Below, in pieces: positions 24,232 through 32,998 of a DNA stretch of 64,000 nt. The DNA lies in NCBI GenBank assembly GCA_963742865.1, contig CAVUNW010000077.1, positions 248,001 through 312,000 of the forward strand, written 5' to 3'. How positions within the stretch are numbered: position 1 is the stretch's first letter; every line of letters begins with the position of its first letter. Under the pieces are notes generated by a model. The model searched no databases. It was not told the origin of the DNA and saw nothing but the letters and a program-made list of their open reading frames with translations. Made by a program: the position numbers and the translations under genes. This stretch comes from Bog-532 sp963742865. GTDB taxonomy: Bacteria > Actinomycetota > Actinomycetes > Streptosporangiales > Streptosporangiaceae.

Positions 24232-25839
24232 TTAGTCGACGCAGGGGATGCCCTTCTGGGCGCCGACGGCACCGCCCTGGGGGCCGCTGGTGGGAATGAT
24301 CGACGACGGCGAAGACGACCGCGAGCCGGACGCGCTGGACCCGGTCGATGGGGCGGCGCTGACGGTCGGAGCGGTGGTCGTGCCCGCGCCGATCAGGACC
24401 TCGACATGGTTCGCGGCCACCGACGCGCTGGCCGCGGCCGTGACGCCGAACGCCGAGGCAATGCGGCCGGCGTTGGCCGCCTCACCGGTCCCGTAGAGGA
24501 CCTCGGTCGTGGCCCGGGCGGTCGCGTTCCCGATCTGCCCGGCCTTGAAGCCGGCCTGGACCATGGCCTGGGAGACGCGCAGGGCCAGCCCGGGCGTGCC
24601 GCCGCCGTTGAGCACGTCCACCGTCGTGGCCGCGGCCGCGATGCCGGGCTGCTGCGGCTGGGGCCCGGCCGTCGTGGGCGTGATCGGCTTCGGATAGAAC
24701 GTGGACTGGACGATGTTCTTGATCGTGGCGGGGTTGATCACGTTGGCGGCCTGGCCGGCGATCGTGGTGTAACCCTGGATCGGCAGCGTGTGGAAGACCA
24801 GGTTCCCGCTGGTCAGGGTCTGCATCTGGGTGGCGAAGTCGAGCAGGTTCCAGTCCGCGTCGGTGATGACGTACTGCTTGGCCACCGAGAGCAGCGCCTG
24901 GATCTTGGTCAGGTCGCCGATCACTCCCTCGGTCCGCAACTGCTGCATGACCGCGTCGAGGAAGGCCTGCTGACGGTGCGTCCGGTCCAGGTCGCCGTTG
25001 GGCAGGCCGTCACGCTGGCGGACGAACGCCAGCGCCTGCGCGCCGTTCAGGTGCTGGTATCCGGCCGGGAAGTTCGCGCCGGAGTTGGCGTCCTTGACCG
25101 CGTGGTTGAGGCAGACCTCCACCCCGCCGAGCACGTTGGCCAGCTCGTAGAACCCGTCCAGGTTGACCTCGGCGAAGTGATCGATGTGCACGCCGGTCAG
25201 CTGCTCCACCGTGTCGACCGCGGCCTTGCGCCCGGCTTCGTTGCCCTGGAAGGCGAGCTGGTTCTGGCTGATAGTAGGGTTCTGCGTCTTGAGCTGCTGC
25301 TGCTGGTAGTACATGCTGACGCCGTAGGCTTGATCGATCTTGCCCTGCTGCTGGGAGCCCAGGGTGCCGGCGAAGTTGACCCAGTCGTCGCGCGGGATGG
25401 AGAAGCCAATGGCCTTCTTCCCGCCCGCCGGGATGTGCAGCAGGATCAGCGTGTTGGTGGCGTTGCCGCCGACGCCGTTGGCCACGCCCTGGACGCTCCC
25501 GGCGTGCAGGTGGTTCAGGATCCTGGCCGGCAGGATGTTGCCGTTCCAGTCACGGCGGCTCTCCAGGCCCATCAGGAGGATGTTCTGCGGGCCGTTGGAC
25601 GGGCCGCCGGTGATGGCGTGCGAAGCGCCGATGCTGCTGACGTCGCGCACGACGAAGTAGGAAAAACCACTGACAACGAGGACAAGGGCGGAAAAAACGC
25701 AGGTCAGCGCGTATCCCGCGGTGTGCACATAGCGGCGGGACGAGGTACCTGCAGGCACTCTAGCCACCGGCCGCCCCAGAACCCGGCTCACCATCCATGC
25801 GGCGAAGACTACCGGGACGGGCTTGTTATTGATCGGCAA
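24232..25839 (-). CDS. LytR-CpsA-Psr family protein with LytR_C domain
   Basis: A 535-aa membrane-anchored enzyme that ligates secondary polymers to peptidoglycan. A cytoplasmic Arg-rich start leads to one membrane span (YALTCVFSALVLVVSGFSY). The LCP domain follows, with NTLILLHIP, SIPRDDWV and FVRQRDGLPNGDLDRTHRQQ (catalytic Arg/Asp set). A LytR_C domain (TTVDVLNGGGTPGLA) comes next, then a Ser-rich tail. The long frame starts at TTG 25839, only 20 bp from the divergent gene, so ATG 25794 is a likelier start. Confidence 0.9.
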   Translation of the reverse strand: MPINNKPVPVVFAAWMVSRVLGRPVARVPAGTSSRRYVHTAGYALTCVFSALVLVVSGFSYFVVRDVSSIGASHAITGGPSNGPQNILLMGLESRRDWNGNILPARILNHLHAGSVQGVANGVGGNATNTLILLHIPAGGKKAIGFSIPRDDWVNFAGTLGSQQQGKIDQAYGVSMYYQQQQLKTQNPTISQNQLAFQGNEAGRKAAVDTVEQLTGVHIDHFAEVNLDGFYELANVLGGVEVCLNHAVKDANSGANFPAGYQHLNGAQALAFVRQRDGLPNGDLDRTHRQQAFLDAVMQQLRTEGVIGDLTKIQALLSVAKQYVITDADWNLLDFATQMQTLTSGNLVFHTLPIQGYTTIAGQAANVINPATIKNIVQSTFYPKPITPTTAGPQPQQPGIAAAATTVDVLNGGGTPGLALRVSQAMVQAGFKAGQIGNATARATTEVLYGTGEAANAGRIASAFGVTAAASASVAANHVEVLIGAGTTTAPTVSAAPSTGSSASGSRSSSPSSIIPTSGPQGGAVGAQKGIPCVD

Positions 25840-25859
25840 CGGCTAACATCTGAGACCAG

Positions 25860-27584
25860 ATGTCCGAGCCAAGATGGCACGATATGGATCCGCGGTCCCC
25901 TTATGGTGGCGGCCCCGGGTCCAGTCCCCGGCTGACCCGATCCGCCCGCGGAAGCGGCGCGGATCGACGGGATCCCGCATCCCCGCGGCCGGATGCCCCG
26001 CAGACCTTCGGCCGGGATCCCAGGTCATCGCGTCCCCGTGACGGTGGCCGCTCCCGGCCCGACCCCGAGCTTTACATGCCCGACCCGTACCGGCCGGACG
26101 AGGACCCTGCGTTCTACCCGGACGAGACGGGCCGGCGGGCGCGCCGCCGGGATCAGAGTCGCCGCGATGCGGAGCGCCGTGACCCCGGGCGGGGTTATCC
26201 CGAACAGAGCGACCCCGGACGCCGGGTGGCTGGCCGCCGGGACCCGGAACCGCCCGACGGGGCGCCGCGCGACCCGGGCAGCCGCGATCGCGCCCGGCGA
26301 GACGCCGCGCCCCCCGACCGGGCCCTGCCCGCCTCCGGCCCTCGCGACCTGACCCCGCGCGACCCCGACCCCCGTGAACGGCCGCTGCGTGACCCGGCGT
26401 CCCGCGATCGAGCCCTGCGCGACCCCGACACTCGCGAACGTCTCCCGCATGACCCGGCGTCCCGCGACCGGGCCCTGCGCGACGCGGCCCCGCGTGACCG
26501 GGCTCTGCGTGAGGCGGCCCCGCGTGACCGGGCCCGCGGAGGCGGCCCCGCTGAGGCGGCCCCGCGTGACCGGGCCCCGCGTGAGGCGGCTATCCCGGAA
26601 CTCCCGGTTGTGCCGGATCCCGGCCCGCTGACCGATCCTCGCTCGCGTGACTGGGGCCAGCTCAAGCCGGGGCAGATCGAGCCACGGCGACGAGGGCCAC
26701 GGCAGGGCGCACCGGGCCAGAACGGACGCGGCCCCAGCGACCCGGGGCGAGGCCGGGCCGGCCGCCGGCGGCAGTCCTCCCCGGACGCGCCCTCGTGGCG
26801 GTGGGGCGAACTATCGGGCGGCCGTGCGACGCTGATCGTGCTGGCCACGGCGATCATCGGCACGGGCGTGACCGTGGCGATGCACCGCGCTCCCGGCCCC
26901 CTGCTCGGCGGCGCCATCATCGCCGGGACGCTGGCCGCGGTTCTGGGCGTCCGGCGGGGGGCCGTCTACCAGCTCATCCCCGTCCCGGCGCTGGCCTATA
27001 TGGTGGGCGCGCTCGTCGCGGGCCTGTTTCAGCAGCAGAGTGCGGGGCCGTCCCGTACCGGGCTCGCCGTCAATGCCACGCAGTGGATCGCGGGCGGGTT
27101 CGTGACGATGGCCATCGCCACCGGGCTGGCCGTAGCCGTTACCGTCATCCGCTGGCTGATGAGCCGGCGCGCGGGCAGTCCCAGACCGTCGCGGGAGCGC
27201 GAACCGGAACCGCTGGTCTCGGACAGGCCGACGTCACGGACCGTGTTCCCGTCGGCCCCGGATACGGGTTCATGGCGGGCGCGCCCCTCGCCGCCCCGGC
27301 CGGACCCCAGCGCCGAGCCGCCGTCCTGGCCGTGGCCCGAGGAGCCGGTGCCGCGGAGCAAGCGGGCCGCACGGCGTGACCCGGCCCCGCCGACGGAGCC
27401 ATTTTTCCGGCCTAACAAGTCATCGTCACGGGCGCTCCCTCCGGCGCAGCCCGGGTCGCCGTCACCGGGCCGGTCACCGCTGCCGGAGCCTCCGTCACGG
27501 CCCGGGCCGCCGTCGTTCGGCACCCCGCGCGACTTAGCCACGCTCGGGCGTTCCCCCGCCCGCGCTGCGCCCGTGCCCTCCTGA
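25860..27584 (+). CDS. DUF6542-like membrane protein with an Arg/Asp/Pro repeat region
   Basis: A 574-aa protein. Residues ~1-270 are made of degenerate repeats rich in Arg, Asp and Pro (units like RDPASRDRALRD and AAPRDRALRE). Residues ~320-430 hold about four membrane spans (LIVLATAIIGTGVTVAM, LLGGAIIAGTLAAVLGV, PALAYMVGALVAGLF, WIAGGFVTMAIATGLAV), the DUF6542-type core. The last ~140 residues are Pro/Arg/Ser-rich. A possible -10 (TAACAT, 25844-25849) would make a leaderless mRNA at ATG 25860. Function unknown; it is divergent from the LCP gene. Confidence 0.75.
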   Translation: MSEPRWHDMDPRSPYGGGPGSSPRLTRSARGSGADRRDPASPRPDAPQTFGRDPRSSRPRDGGRSRPDPELYMPDPYRPDEDPAFYPDETGRRARRRDQSRRDAERRDPGRGYPEQSDPGRRVAGRRDPEPPDGAPRDPGSRDRARRDAAPPDRALPASGPRDLTPRDPDPRERPLRDPASRDRALRDPDTRERLPHDPASRDRALRDAAPRDRALREAAPRDRARGGGPAEAAPRDRAPREAAIPELPVVPDPGPLTDPRSRDWGQLKPGQIEPRRRGPRQGAPGQNGRGPSDPGRGRAGRRRQSSPDAPSWRWGELSGGRATLIVLATAIIGTGVTVAMHRAPGPLLGGAIIAGTLAAVLGVRRGAVYQLIPVPALAYMVGALVAGLFQQQSAGPSRTGLAVNATQWIAGGFVTMAIATGLAVAVTVIRWLMSRRAGSPRPSREREPEPLVSDRPTSRTVFPSAPDTGSWRARPSPPRPDPSAEPPSWPWPEEPVPRSKRAARRDPAPPTEPFFRPNKSSSRALPPAQPGSPSPGRSPLPEPPSRPGPPSFGTPRDLATLGRSPARAAPVPS

Positions 27585-27607
27585 ACCCCGCCCCGCGCTG
27601 ACCACGG

Positions 27608-29554
27608 TCAGCGGCGGGCCGCGGCCCAGGTACGGATCATGTCGATGCGCGCGCGGATCTGGCCCGCGGTCGCCTGCGGCAGCGGCGGGCCGCCGCACGC
27701 CCGGCGCAGATCGGCGTGGATGACGCCGTGCGGCTGCCCGGTCCGGTGATTCCAGGCGCCCACCAGGCCGTTCAGTTCCTTGCGGAGCGCGGCCAACGTC
27801 TCACGGCTGACGGGGGGTACCTCACCGGCGGGCGCACCCGGCCCGGGAACCCCAGAGGCCGGCCCGCGGACGGCAGCACCCGCCCCGGACATCGCCGGAC
27901 CCGATCCGCGGACGGCAGCACCCGCTCCGGACATCGCCGGACCCGGCCCGGGGACGACGGGGCCCGCACCCGGAGGCACCGGCCCCGGCCCGGGCATCAC
28001 GGCCGTACTACCCAGCGCGCCGTCCCGGTGGCCGGCCGCCCGTGAGCGCGTCTTGAGCTGCTCCGCCTGGCGCTTGCGCAGCAAGTGGGCCACCTGCTCC
28101 GGTTCGAGCAGCCCGGGCAGGCCGAGGAAGTCTTCTTCCTCGGGAGAACCCGGCGCGGTGGCCGTACCGAACTCGCCCCCGTCGTAGAGCACCCGGTCGA
28201 AGTGCGCCGAGGCGTGCAGCACCTCGATCGGCGGGGTCAGCAGGTCATCGGGAGTGTCCCGCTGCCGCTGGGCCTCGGCCAGCTCGCGATCCTCCGGTGC
28301 CTCACCCGGACGGCTGAGCACATGGTCCCGTTCGGCTTCAAGTTCGGCGGCGTAGGCAAGCAGGACCGGTACCGAGGGCACAAACACCGACGCCGTCTCG
28401 CCGCGGCGGCGGGCGCGGACGAAGCGGCCGACGGCCTGCGCGAAGAACAGCGCGGTGCTGACGCTCGTCGCGTAGACCCCGACCGCCAGCCGGGGGATGT
28501 CGACGCCTTCGGACACCATCCGGACCGCGACCATCCAGCGGTCGTCGGAGGCGGCGAACGCCCCGATCTTGCGGCTCGCCGACGGGTCGTCGGACAGCAC
28601 GACCACCGGGCGCTTCCCGGTGATCCGGCGCAGCAGCGCCGCGTAGGCGCGGGCGTCCTCATGATCGCCCGCGATCACCAGCCCGGCCGCGTCGGCCATA
28701 CCGCGGCGGACCTCGGTGAGCCGCTTGTCGGCCGCCTCCAGGACCCGGACCACCCACTCGCCCGCCGGGTCCAGGGCGGTCCGCCATGCCTGCGCGATCT
28801 GCTCCTTGGTCATCGGGGTGCCGAGGATGGCGGTGATCTCGTCGCCGGCCCGGGTCCGCCAGCTCATCTCGCCCGAATAGGCGAGGAAGATCACCGGCCG
28901 GACAACCCCGTCCTCCAGGGCGTCCGCGTACCCGTAGACGTAATCGGAGGAGCTCCGGCGGGACCCGTCCGGCTGCTCGTCGTAGCTGACGAACGGGATC
29001 GGGTTGGTGTCGCTGCGGAACGGGGTGCCGGTCAGCCCGAGCCGGCGCCGCGCCGGGTCGAACGCCTCCCGGACGGCGTCACCCCACGACAGGGCGTCCC
29101 CGGCGTGGTGGATCTCGTCGAAGATGACCAGCGTGCGGCGGCCCTCCGTGCGCTGCCGGTGCAGCATGGGATGCGCGGCCACCTGTGCGTAGGTGACGGC
29201 CACGCCCGCGAAGTCGGCGGACGCCCGGCCCTGGGAGTTGCGGTACGAGGAGTCCAGCGCGATGCCGAACCGGAGCGCGGCCGCCGCCCACTGGTGCTTG
29301 AGGTGCTCGGTGGGCGTGACCACCGTGATGGCGGCGACCTCGCGGCGGGCAAGCAGTTCGGCCGCGACGGTCAGGGCGTAGGCGGTCTTCCCGGCCCCCG
29401 GGGTCGCGTTGAGCAGGAAATCCCGCCGGGGAATCCGGAAGTACTCGCCGCAGGCCTCGCGCTGCCACACGCGCAGCGACCCGAGCAGATCCTGCCGAAC
29501 GAGGACATGGTGGCCCTCGCTACCGGATGGCAGCGTTAGTTCGGGGCCACTCAC
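27608..29554 (-). CDS. DEAD/DEAH-box (superfamily 2) helicase
   Basis: A 648-aa SF2 helicase. Motif I is NATPGAGKTAYA near residue 52, motif II FDEIHH near 145, motif III LTGTPFRSD, and the C-terminal RecA-like half has VRMVSEGVDIPRL and AQAVGRFVRARRRGE (motif VI). After a DNA-encoded Gly/Pro/Ala linker containing a 14-residue repeat (GAGAAVRGSGPAMS), a helical C-terminal domain follows (ETLAALRKELNGLVGAWNHR). It lies next to DUF3039 as in many actinobacteria. Likely role in nucleic-acid repair or RNA handling; the substrate is not known. Confidence 0.9.
   Translation of the reverse strand: MSGPELTLPSGSEGHHVLVRQDLLGSLRVWQREACGEYFRIPRRDFLLNATPGAGKTAYALTVAAELLARREVAAITVVTPTEHLKHQWAAAALRFGIALDSSYRNSQGRASADFAGVAVTYAQVAAHPMLHRQRTEGRRTLVIFDEIHHAGDALSWGDAVREAFDPARRRLGLTGTPFRSDTNPIPFVSYDEQPDGSRRSSSDYVYGYADALEDGVVRPVIFLAYSGEMSWRTRAGDEITAILGTPMTKEQIAQAWRTALDPAGEWVVRVLEAADKRLTEVRRGMADAAGLVIAGDHEDARAYAALLRRITGKRPVVVLSDDPSASRKIGAFAASDDRWMVAVRMVSEGVDIPRLAVGVYATSVSTALFFAQAVGRFVRARRRGETASVFVPSVPVLLAYAAELEAERDHVLSRPGEAPEDRELAEAQRQRDTPDDLLTPPIEVLHASAHFDRVLYDGGEFGTATAPGSPEEEDFLGLPGLLEPEQVAHLLRKRQAEQLKTRSRAAGHRDGALGSTAVMPGPGPVPPGAGPVVPGPGPAMSGAGAAVRGSGPAMSGAGAAVRGPASGVPGPGAPAGEVPPVSRETLAALRKELNGLVGAWNHRTGQPHGVIHADLRRACGGPPLPQATAGQIRARIDMIRTWAAARR
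27864..27947. repeat. Two 42-bp tandem copies within the helicase linker
   Basis: Units starting at 27864 and 27906 are nearly identical for ~39 of 42 bases (both begin CCGCGGACGGCAGCACCCGC/CCCGCT...). They encode a 14-residue Gly/Ala/Ser repeat. The period is a multiple of three, so copy-number change would keep the helicase in frame. Confidence 0.75.
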
Positions 29555-29615
29555 CGTGTCTTAGGGAAGGCTCGGCGGTGATGGGGACATCCAGCCGTGC
29601 CGCGCAGGCAGCGGC

Positions 29616-29885
29616 TCACTCGCCGCCCTCGGGGAGCGACTCGTAGATCTCCTTGCACTCCGGGCAGACCGGGAAACGCTTCGGGTCCCGGCTCGGCACC
29701 CAGACCTTGCCGCACAGCGCGACCACCGGATCCCCGGTCACCGCGCTCTCGACAATCTTGCTCTTGTCGACGTAGTGGGCGAACCGCTCGTGGTCCCCGT
29801 CGCCGTGGGAAAGATCCGGCCGGACATCGGTCTCGACGCGGGTGCGGGTGCCGCTGTCGGGAAGAACCTCGGTCTCGGTGCTCAT
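29616..29885 (-). CDS. DUF3039 family protein
   Basis: An 89-aa actinobacterial protein with a likely zinc site: VALCGKVWVPSRDPKRFPVC followed by PECKEIYESL (C-x18-C-x2-C). The middle RFAHYVDKSKIVESAVTG is family-typical. It lies between the helicase and yqgE. Function unknown. Confidence 0.88.
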   Translation of the reverse strand: MSTETEVLPDSGTRTRVETDVRPDLSHGDGDHERFAHYVDKSKIVESAVTGDPVVALCGKVWVPSRDPKRFPVCPECKEIYESLPEGGE

Positions 29886-29921
29886 GTATCCGAGTTTAGG
29901 GCCGGTCCGGGGCCGCGAGCC

Positions 29922-30506
29922 TCAATTCAGGTCCGGGTCGTCGGGGAACGTGGCCGTGAACGCCATCTCGCCGCCCTGCCGGCGCAGCACCGCGGACCAC
30001 AGGCCCTCGGGCTCGACCGCGAACGCGTCCGACGGCTCGGCGGAGATCACGTACCAGGCGCCCTCGTCGATCTCGGCTTTGAGCTGGCCGGGCGCCCAGC
30101 CCGCGTAGCCGGCGTACACCCGGAGCCGGTTGATCGCCGGAGCGAGCAGGTCCGGCGGCGCGTCCAGATCGACGAGCCCGAGCCGGGAGATGGCCGCGGC
30201 GCCGGTGAGCGAGTGCCAGCCGAGCGGTTCGGCGTCGCCGGGCACCAGGGCGATCGCGAGCGCGCTGTTGGGGGCCACCGGACCGCCCTTGAACACCACC
30301 GAAGGCCCCGTCACCAGGTCCGACCATGGCTCGAGCACGCGGTCCACGGGCACATCGGTCGGCCGGTTGAGGACGACGCCCAGGGTTCCCTCGCCTGGCT
30401 CGTGCTCCACGATGAGGACCACCGTGCGACGAAAGTTCGGATCGGCGAGCACCGGCGTGGCGACGAGCAGGCGGCCAGTCAGGCTCTCTGTGGCCATTTC
30501 GTCCAT
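29922..30506 (-). CDS. YqgE/AlgH (DUF179) family protein
   Basis: A 194-aa YqgE-like protein. Motifs: GRLLVATPVLADPNFRRTVV at the start, GTLGVVLNRPT, VVFKGGPVAPNSALAI and YAGYAGWAPGQLKAEI. It is widely conserved, without an agreed biochemical function; it has been linked to transcription control and stress in some bacteria. ATG 30506 or the ATG three codons on (30494) may start it. It follows the malic enzyme gene by 16 bases, so it is likely co-transcribed. Confidence 0.9.
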   Translation of the reverse strand: MDEMATESLTGRLLVATPVLADPNFRRTVVLIVEHEPGEGTLGVVLNRPTDVPVDRVLEPWSDLVTGPSVVFKGGPVAPNSALAIALVPGDAEPLGWHSLTGAAAISRLGLVDLDAPPDLLAPAINRLRVYAGYAGWAPGQLKAEIDEGAWYVISAEPSDAFAVEPEGLWSAVLRRQGGEMAFTATFPDDPDLN

Positions 30507-30522
30507 GTGCCCATCATCATCC

Positions 30523-32007
30523 CTAGCTAACGGTTTCGTACGGGCCGGACGGATTTGGGCCGGGCGGGTGCGCGCTGTAAGAGTGCAGGCTGGACGAGTG
30601 CGGTCCCGGCGAATGCGCGCCGGATGCGGCCTCGCGGACGGCGGCGGCCACCGCCGAGGCCACGTCCGGGTGGAAGACCGACGGGATGATGTAGTTCGGC
30701 CCGAGCTCGTCGGCGGTCACCACGTCGGCCAGCGCGCGCGCCGCGGCCACGAGCATGCCGTCGGTGATCGTCCGGCTCTGCGCGTCCAGCAGGCCACGGA
30801 AGACACCCGGGAAGGCGAGCACGTTGTTGATCTGATTGGGGTAGTCGCTGCGCCCGGTCGCGATCACCGCCGCGTGCTCCCGGGCCTCGTCCGGGTCGAC
30901 CTCGGGCTCGGGGTTGGCCAGCGCGAAGACGATGGCGTCGCTCTTCATGGTGGCCACGTCCCCGCCGGGAGGATGCCCGGCGCGGAGACACCGATGAACA
31001 CGTCCGCGTCGGCGATGGCCCCGGCCAGATCGCCCGCGTAGCAGGGGGAGTTGGTGTTGTCGGCGATCCAGCGGAGGTTCTCGTTCGCGTCCAGATCGGC
31101 CCGGCCGCGGTGCACCGAGCCCTTGTCGTCGCAGACGCAGACGTCCTTGGCGCCCGGCCGCCATCAGCAGCCGCAGCACGGCGGTCCCGGCGGCGCCGGC
31201 TCCGGCCATCGCGATGCGGACCGCCCCGAGGTCCTTGCCCACCACGCGCAGCGCATTGGTCAGCGCGGCCATGACCACGATGGCCGTGCCGTGCTGGTCG
31301 TCGTGGAAGACCGGGATGTCCAGCAGGCCGCGCAGCCGGCGCTCGACCTCGAAGCAGCGCGGCGCGCCGATGTCCTCCAGGTTGATGCCGCCGAAACCCG
31401 GTGCGATGGCCTGCACCGCGGCGACGATCTCGTCGGTGTCCTGGGTGTCCAGGCAGATCGGCCAGGCGTCGATGCCGGCGAACCGCTTGAACAGCGCGGC
31501 CTTGCCCTCCATCACGGGCAGCGCGGCGTAGGGACCGATGTTGCCGAGCCCGAGCACGGCGGAGCCGTCGGTGACGACCGCGACACTGTTGCGCTTGATG
31601 GTGAGGCGGCGGACGTCGTCGGGGTTATTGGCGATGGCCATCGACACCCGCGCCACCCCGGGCGTGTAGGCCATGGACAGCTCGTCCCGGGTGCGCAGCG
31701 GCACCTTCGAGCGCATCTCGATCTTGCCCCCGAGGTGCAGCAGGAACGTACGGTCGCTGACCTTGTGCACCGCGACATCGGGGAGCGCCGACAGTTCGGC
31801 GACGATGGTCTCCGCGTGCGCGGTGTCGCGGGCGGCACACGTCACGTCCACGCGGAGGCGCTCATGCCCGGCGGCATTGACGTCCAGGGCGGTGACGACG
31901 CCGCCCGCATGCTCCACGGCGCGGGTGATCTCGCTGACGGCGCGCCCACGCGAGCCGACCTCCAGACGCACTGTCATGGAATACGAGACGCTCGGCGCCA
32001 TGGCCAT
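30523..32007 (-). CDS. NAD(P)-dependent malic enzyme with N-terminal ACT-like domain
   Basis: Oxidatively decarboxylates malate to pyruvate. Residues ~10-85 form an ACT-type regulatory domain (SYSMTVRLEVGSRGRAVSEI); the catalytic part starts at KIEMRSKVPL and has YTPGVARVS, GLGNIGPYAALPVMEGK, DIPVFHDDQHGTAIV and AGAGAAGTAVLRLL (Rossmann). The frame is wrong over about 195 bases. An extra C near 31153-31155 is undone by a missing base near 30961; between them the correct frame would read a normal NAD-binding segment. It then resumes at DVATMKSDAIVFALANPEPE. ATG 32007 has GGAAGGCGGAAG upstream. A low-complexity tail ends the protein. Confidence 0.85.
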   Translation of the reverse strand: MAMAPSVSYSMTVRLEVGSRGRAVSEITRAVEHAGGVVTALDVNAAGHERLRVDVTCAARDTAHAETIVAELSALPDVAVHKVSDRTFLLHLGGKIEMRSKVPLRTRDELSMAYTPGVARVSMAIANNPDDVRRLTIKRNSVAVVTDGSAVLGLGNIGPYAALPVMEGKAALFKRFAGIDAWPICLDTQDTDEIVAAVQAIAPGFGGINLEDIGAPRCFEVERRLRGLLDIPVFHDDQHGTAIVVMAALTNALRVVGKDLGAVRIAMAGAGAAGTAVLRLLMAAGRQGRLRLRRQGLGAPRPGRSGREREPPLDRRQHQLPLLRGRSGRGHRRRGRVHRCLRAGHPPGGDVATMKSDAIVFALANPEPEVDPDEAREHAAVIATGRSDYPNQINNVLAFPGVFRGLLDAQSRTITDGMLVAAARALADVVTADELGPNYIIPSVFHPDVASAVAAAVREAASGAHSPGPHSSSLHSYSAHPPGPNPSGPYETVS

Positions 32008-32258
32008 GATGCTTCCGCCTTCCCTGGCACAACCGGGGTTCGCTGCCGCCGTCGGCCGCTCACGCGGCCTGGGGAGGGCACGCGTCCGCTCGCTGGTTCG
32101 CTGAGGCTCACCGATTCTGACTACACAGACCCTAGCTGCGCCTTCGCACGCTGCGTGGCCGATCGCACCCGCCGGGATCAAGGGTACGACGGCGGCTGAG
32201 CCCAGATGGCCCCCCTGATCAGTGCCTGCCGGCAGGTGCAAGCGCGTACTCTGCAAGA

Positions 32259-32879
32259 ATGGCGCGGGAAACTGCGGTGAGCGACGCGATGAAGCAGCCA
32301 CCGAGGGCACACGCCGGCCACCTTCTGGCCGAGGCGGGCATGGTTAATTCAGTGGACGGCGTTGATTCAGGCAGTGTCGACCCAGGCGACGTCGATGAAG
32401 GCAGCGTCCGCGCCGAGGCAGGCAGCCCGGCGGACGGCAGGCCCCCGACGATCGACGCGACGCGCCTGCGGGTCGCCATCGCGCGGCTCTCCCGGCGGCT
32501 CCGCCGCCACGAGCTGGCCGGGCTGACCCCGACCCAGCTGTCCGCACTGGCCACCGTCGAGCAGCAGGGCCCGCTGCGGCTAGGCGACGTCGCCGCCGCG
32601 GAGGGGATCGCGCCCTCCACGCTGACCCGGATCGTGACCGCGCTGGAGGAGTACGCCTACGTCAAACGGTGCGCGGTGCCGGGCGACGCGCGGGCCAGCA
32701 CGCTGGCCATCACCCCGCGGGGCCACGAGGTGCTGGAGCGAATCCGGCACGAGAGCACGGCGATGCTCGCCGAGAGCCTGACCATGCTGCGGCCCGAGCA
32801 GATCGACGCGCTGGCGCAGGCCCTGCCGGCGCTTGAGCAGCTGGCCGAGGTCGACCCGCGCGAGAACCGCTCCCGCTAG
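32259..32879 (+). CDS. MarR-family transcriptional regulator
   Basis: A 206-aa winged-helix regulator. Residues ~70-190 are the MarR domain: LRVAIARLSRRLRR, LRLGDVAAAEGIAPSTLTRI (recognition helix) and the wing in KRCAVPGDARASTLAITPRG. The ~65 residues before it are acidic and Ser-rich; a second ATG at 32340 is possible. Its TAG stop (32877-32879) lies within the CTAG flanking the inserted IS element, so the protein is complete. It is divergent from the malic enzyme gene. Confidence 0.88.
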   Translation: MARETAVSDAMKQPPRAHAGHLLAEAGMVNSVDGVDSGSVDPGDVDEGSVRAEAGSPADGRPPTIDATRLRVAIARLSRRLRRHELAGLTPTQLSALATVEQQGPLRLGDVAAAEGIAPSTLTRIVTALEEYAYVKRCAVPGDARASTLAITPRGHEVLERIRHESTAMLAESLTMLRPEQIDALAQALPALEQLAEVDPRENRSR

Positions 32880-32907
32880 CCGGAGTTTCTGAGGTAAGTT
32901 GATCTTG
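32880..32907 (+). repeat. Left terminal inverted repeat of the IS
   Basis: 28 bases beginning CCGGAGTTTCTGAGG and ending AAGTTGATCTTG; pairs with 34761-34788 with three mismatches. Confidence 0.92.
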
Positions 32908-32981
32908 ATCTGCTGAGGCGTCGGGTTCCGGCGGGCTTGCCTGGGCAATCAGCATGTTGGTGGTGGCCTGTGCACACTTGA

Positions 32982-32996
32982 TGGTGTATTACCCAT
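32982..32996 (+). repeat. Subterminal inverted repeat, left copy
   Basis: TGGTGTATTACCCAT, a perfect 15-bp inverted match to 34706-34720. It sits immediately before the transposase ATG (32999). The pair brackets the gene exactly, so it may act on transposase expression or on end recognition. Confidence 0.85.
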
Positions 32997-32998
32997 AT

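Noticed and set aside
23971..25935. A 654-codon plus-strand frame opposite the LCP gene
   Set aside because: Reads as Arg/Gly/Asp/Val-rich filler, while the minus strand encodes a clear LCP protein with a membrane span.
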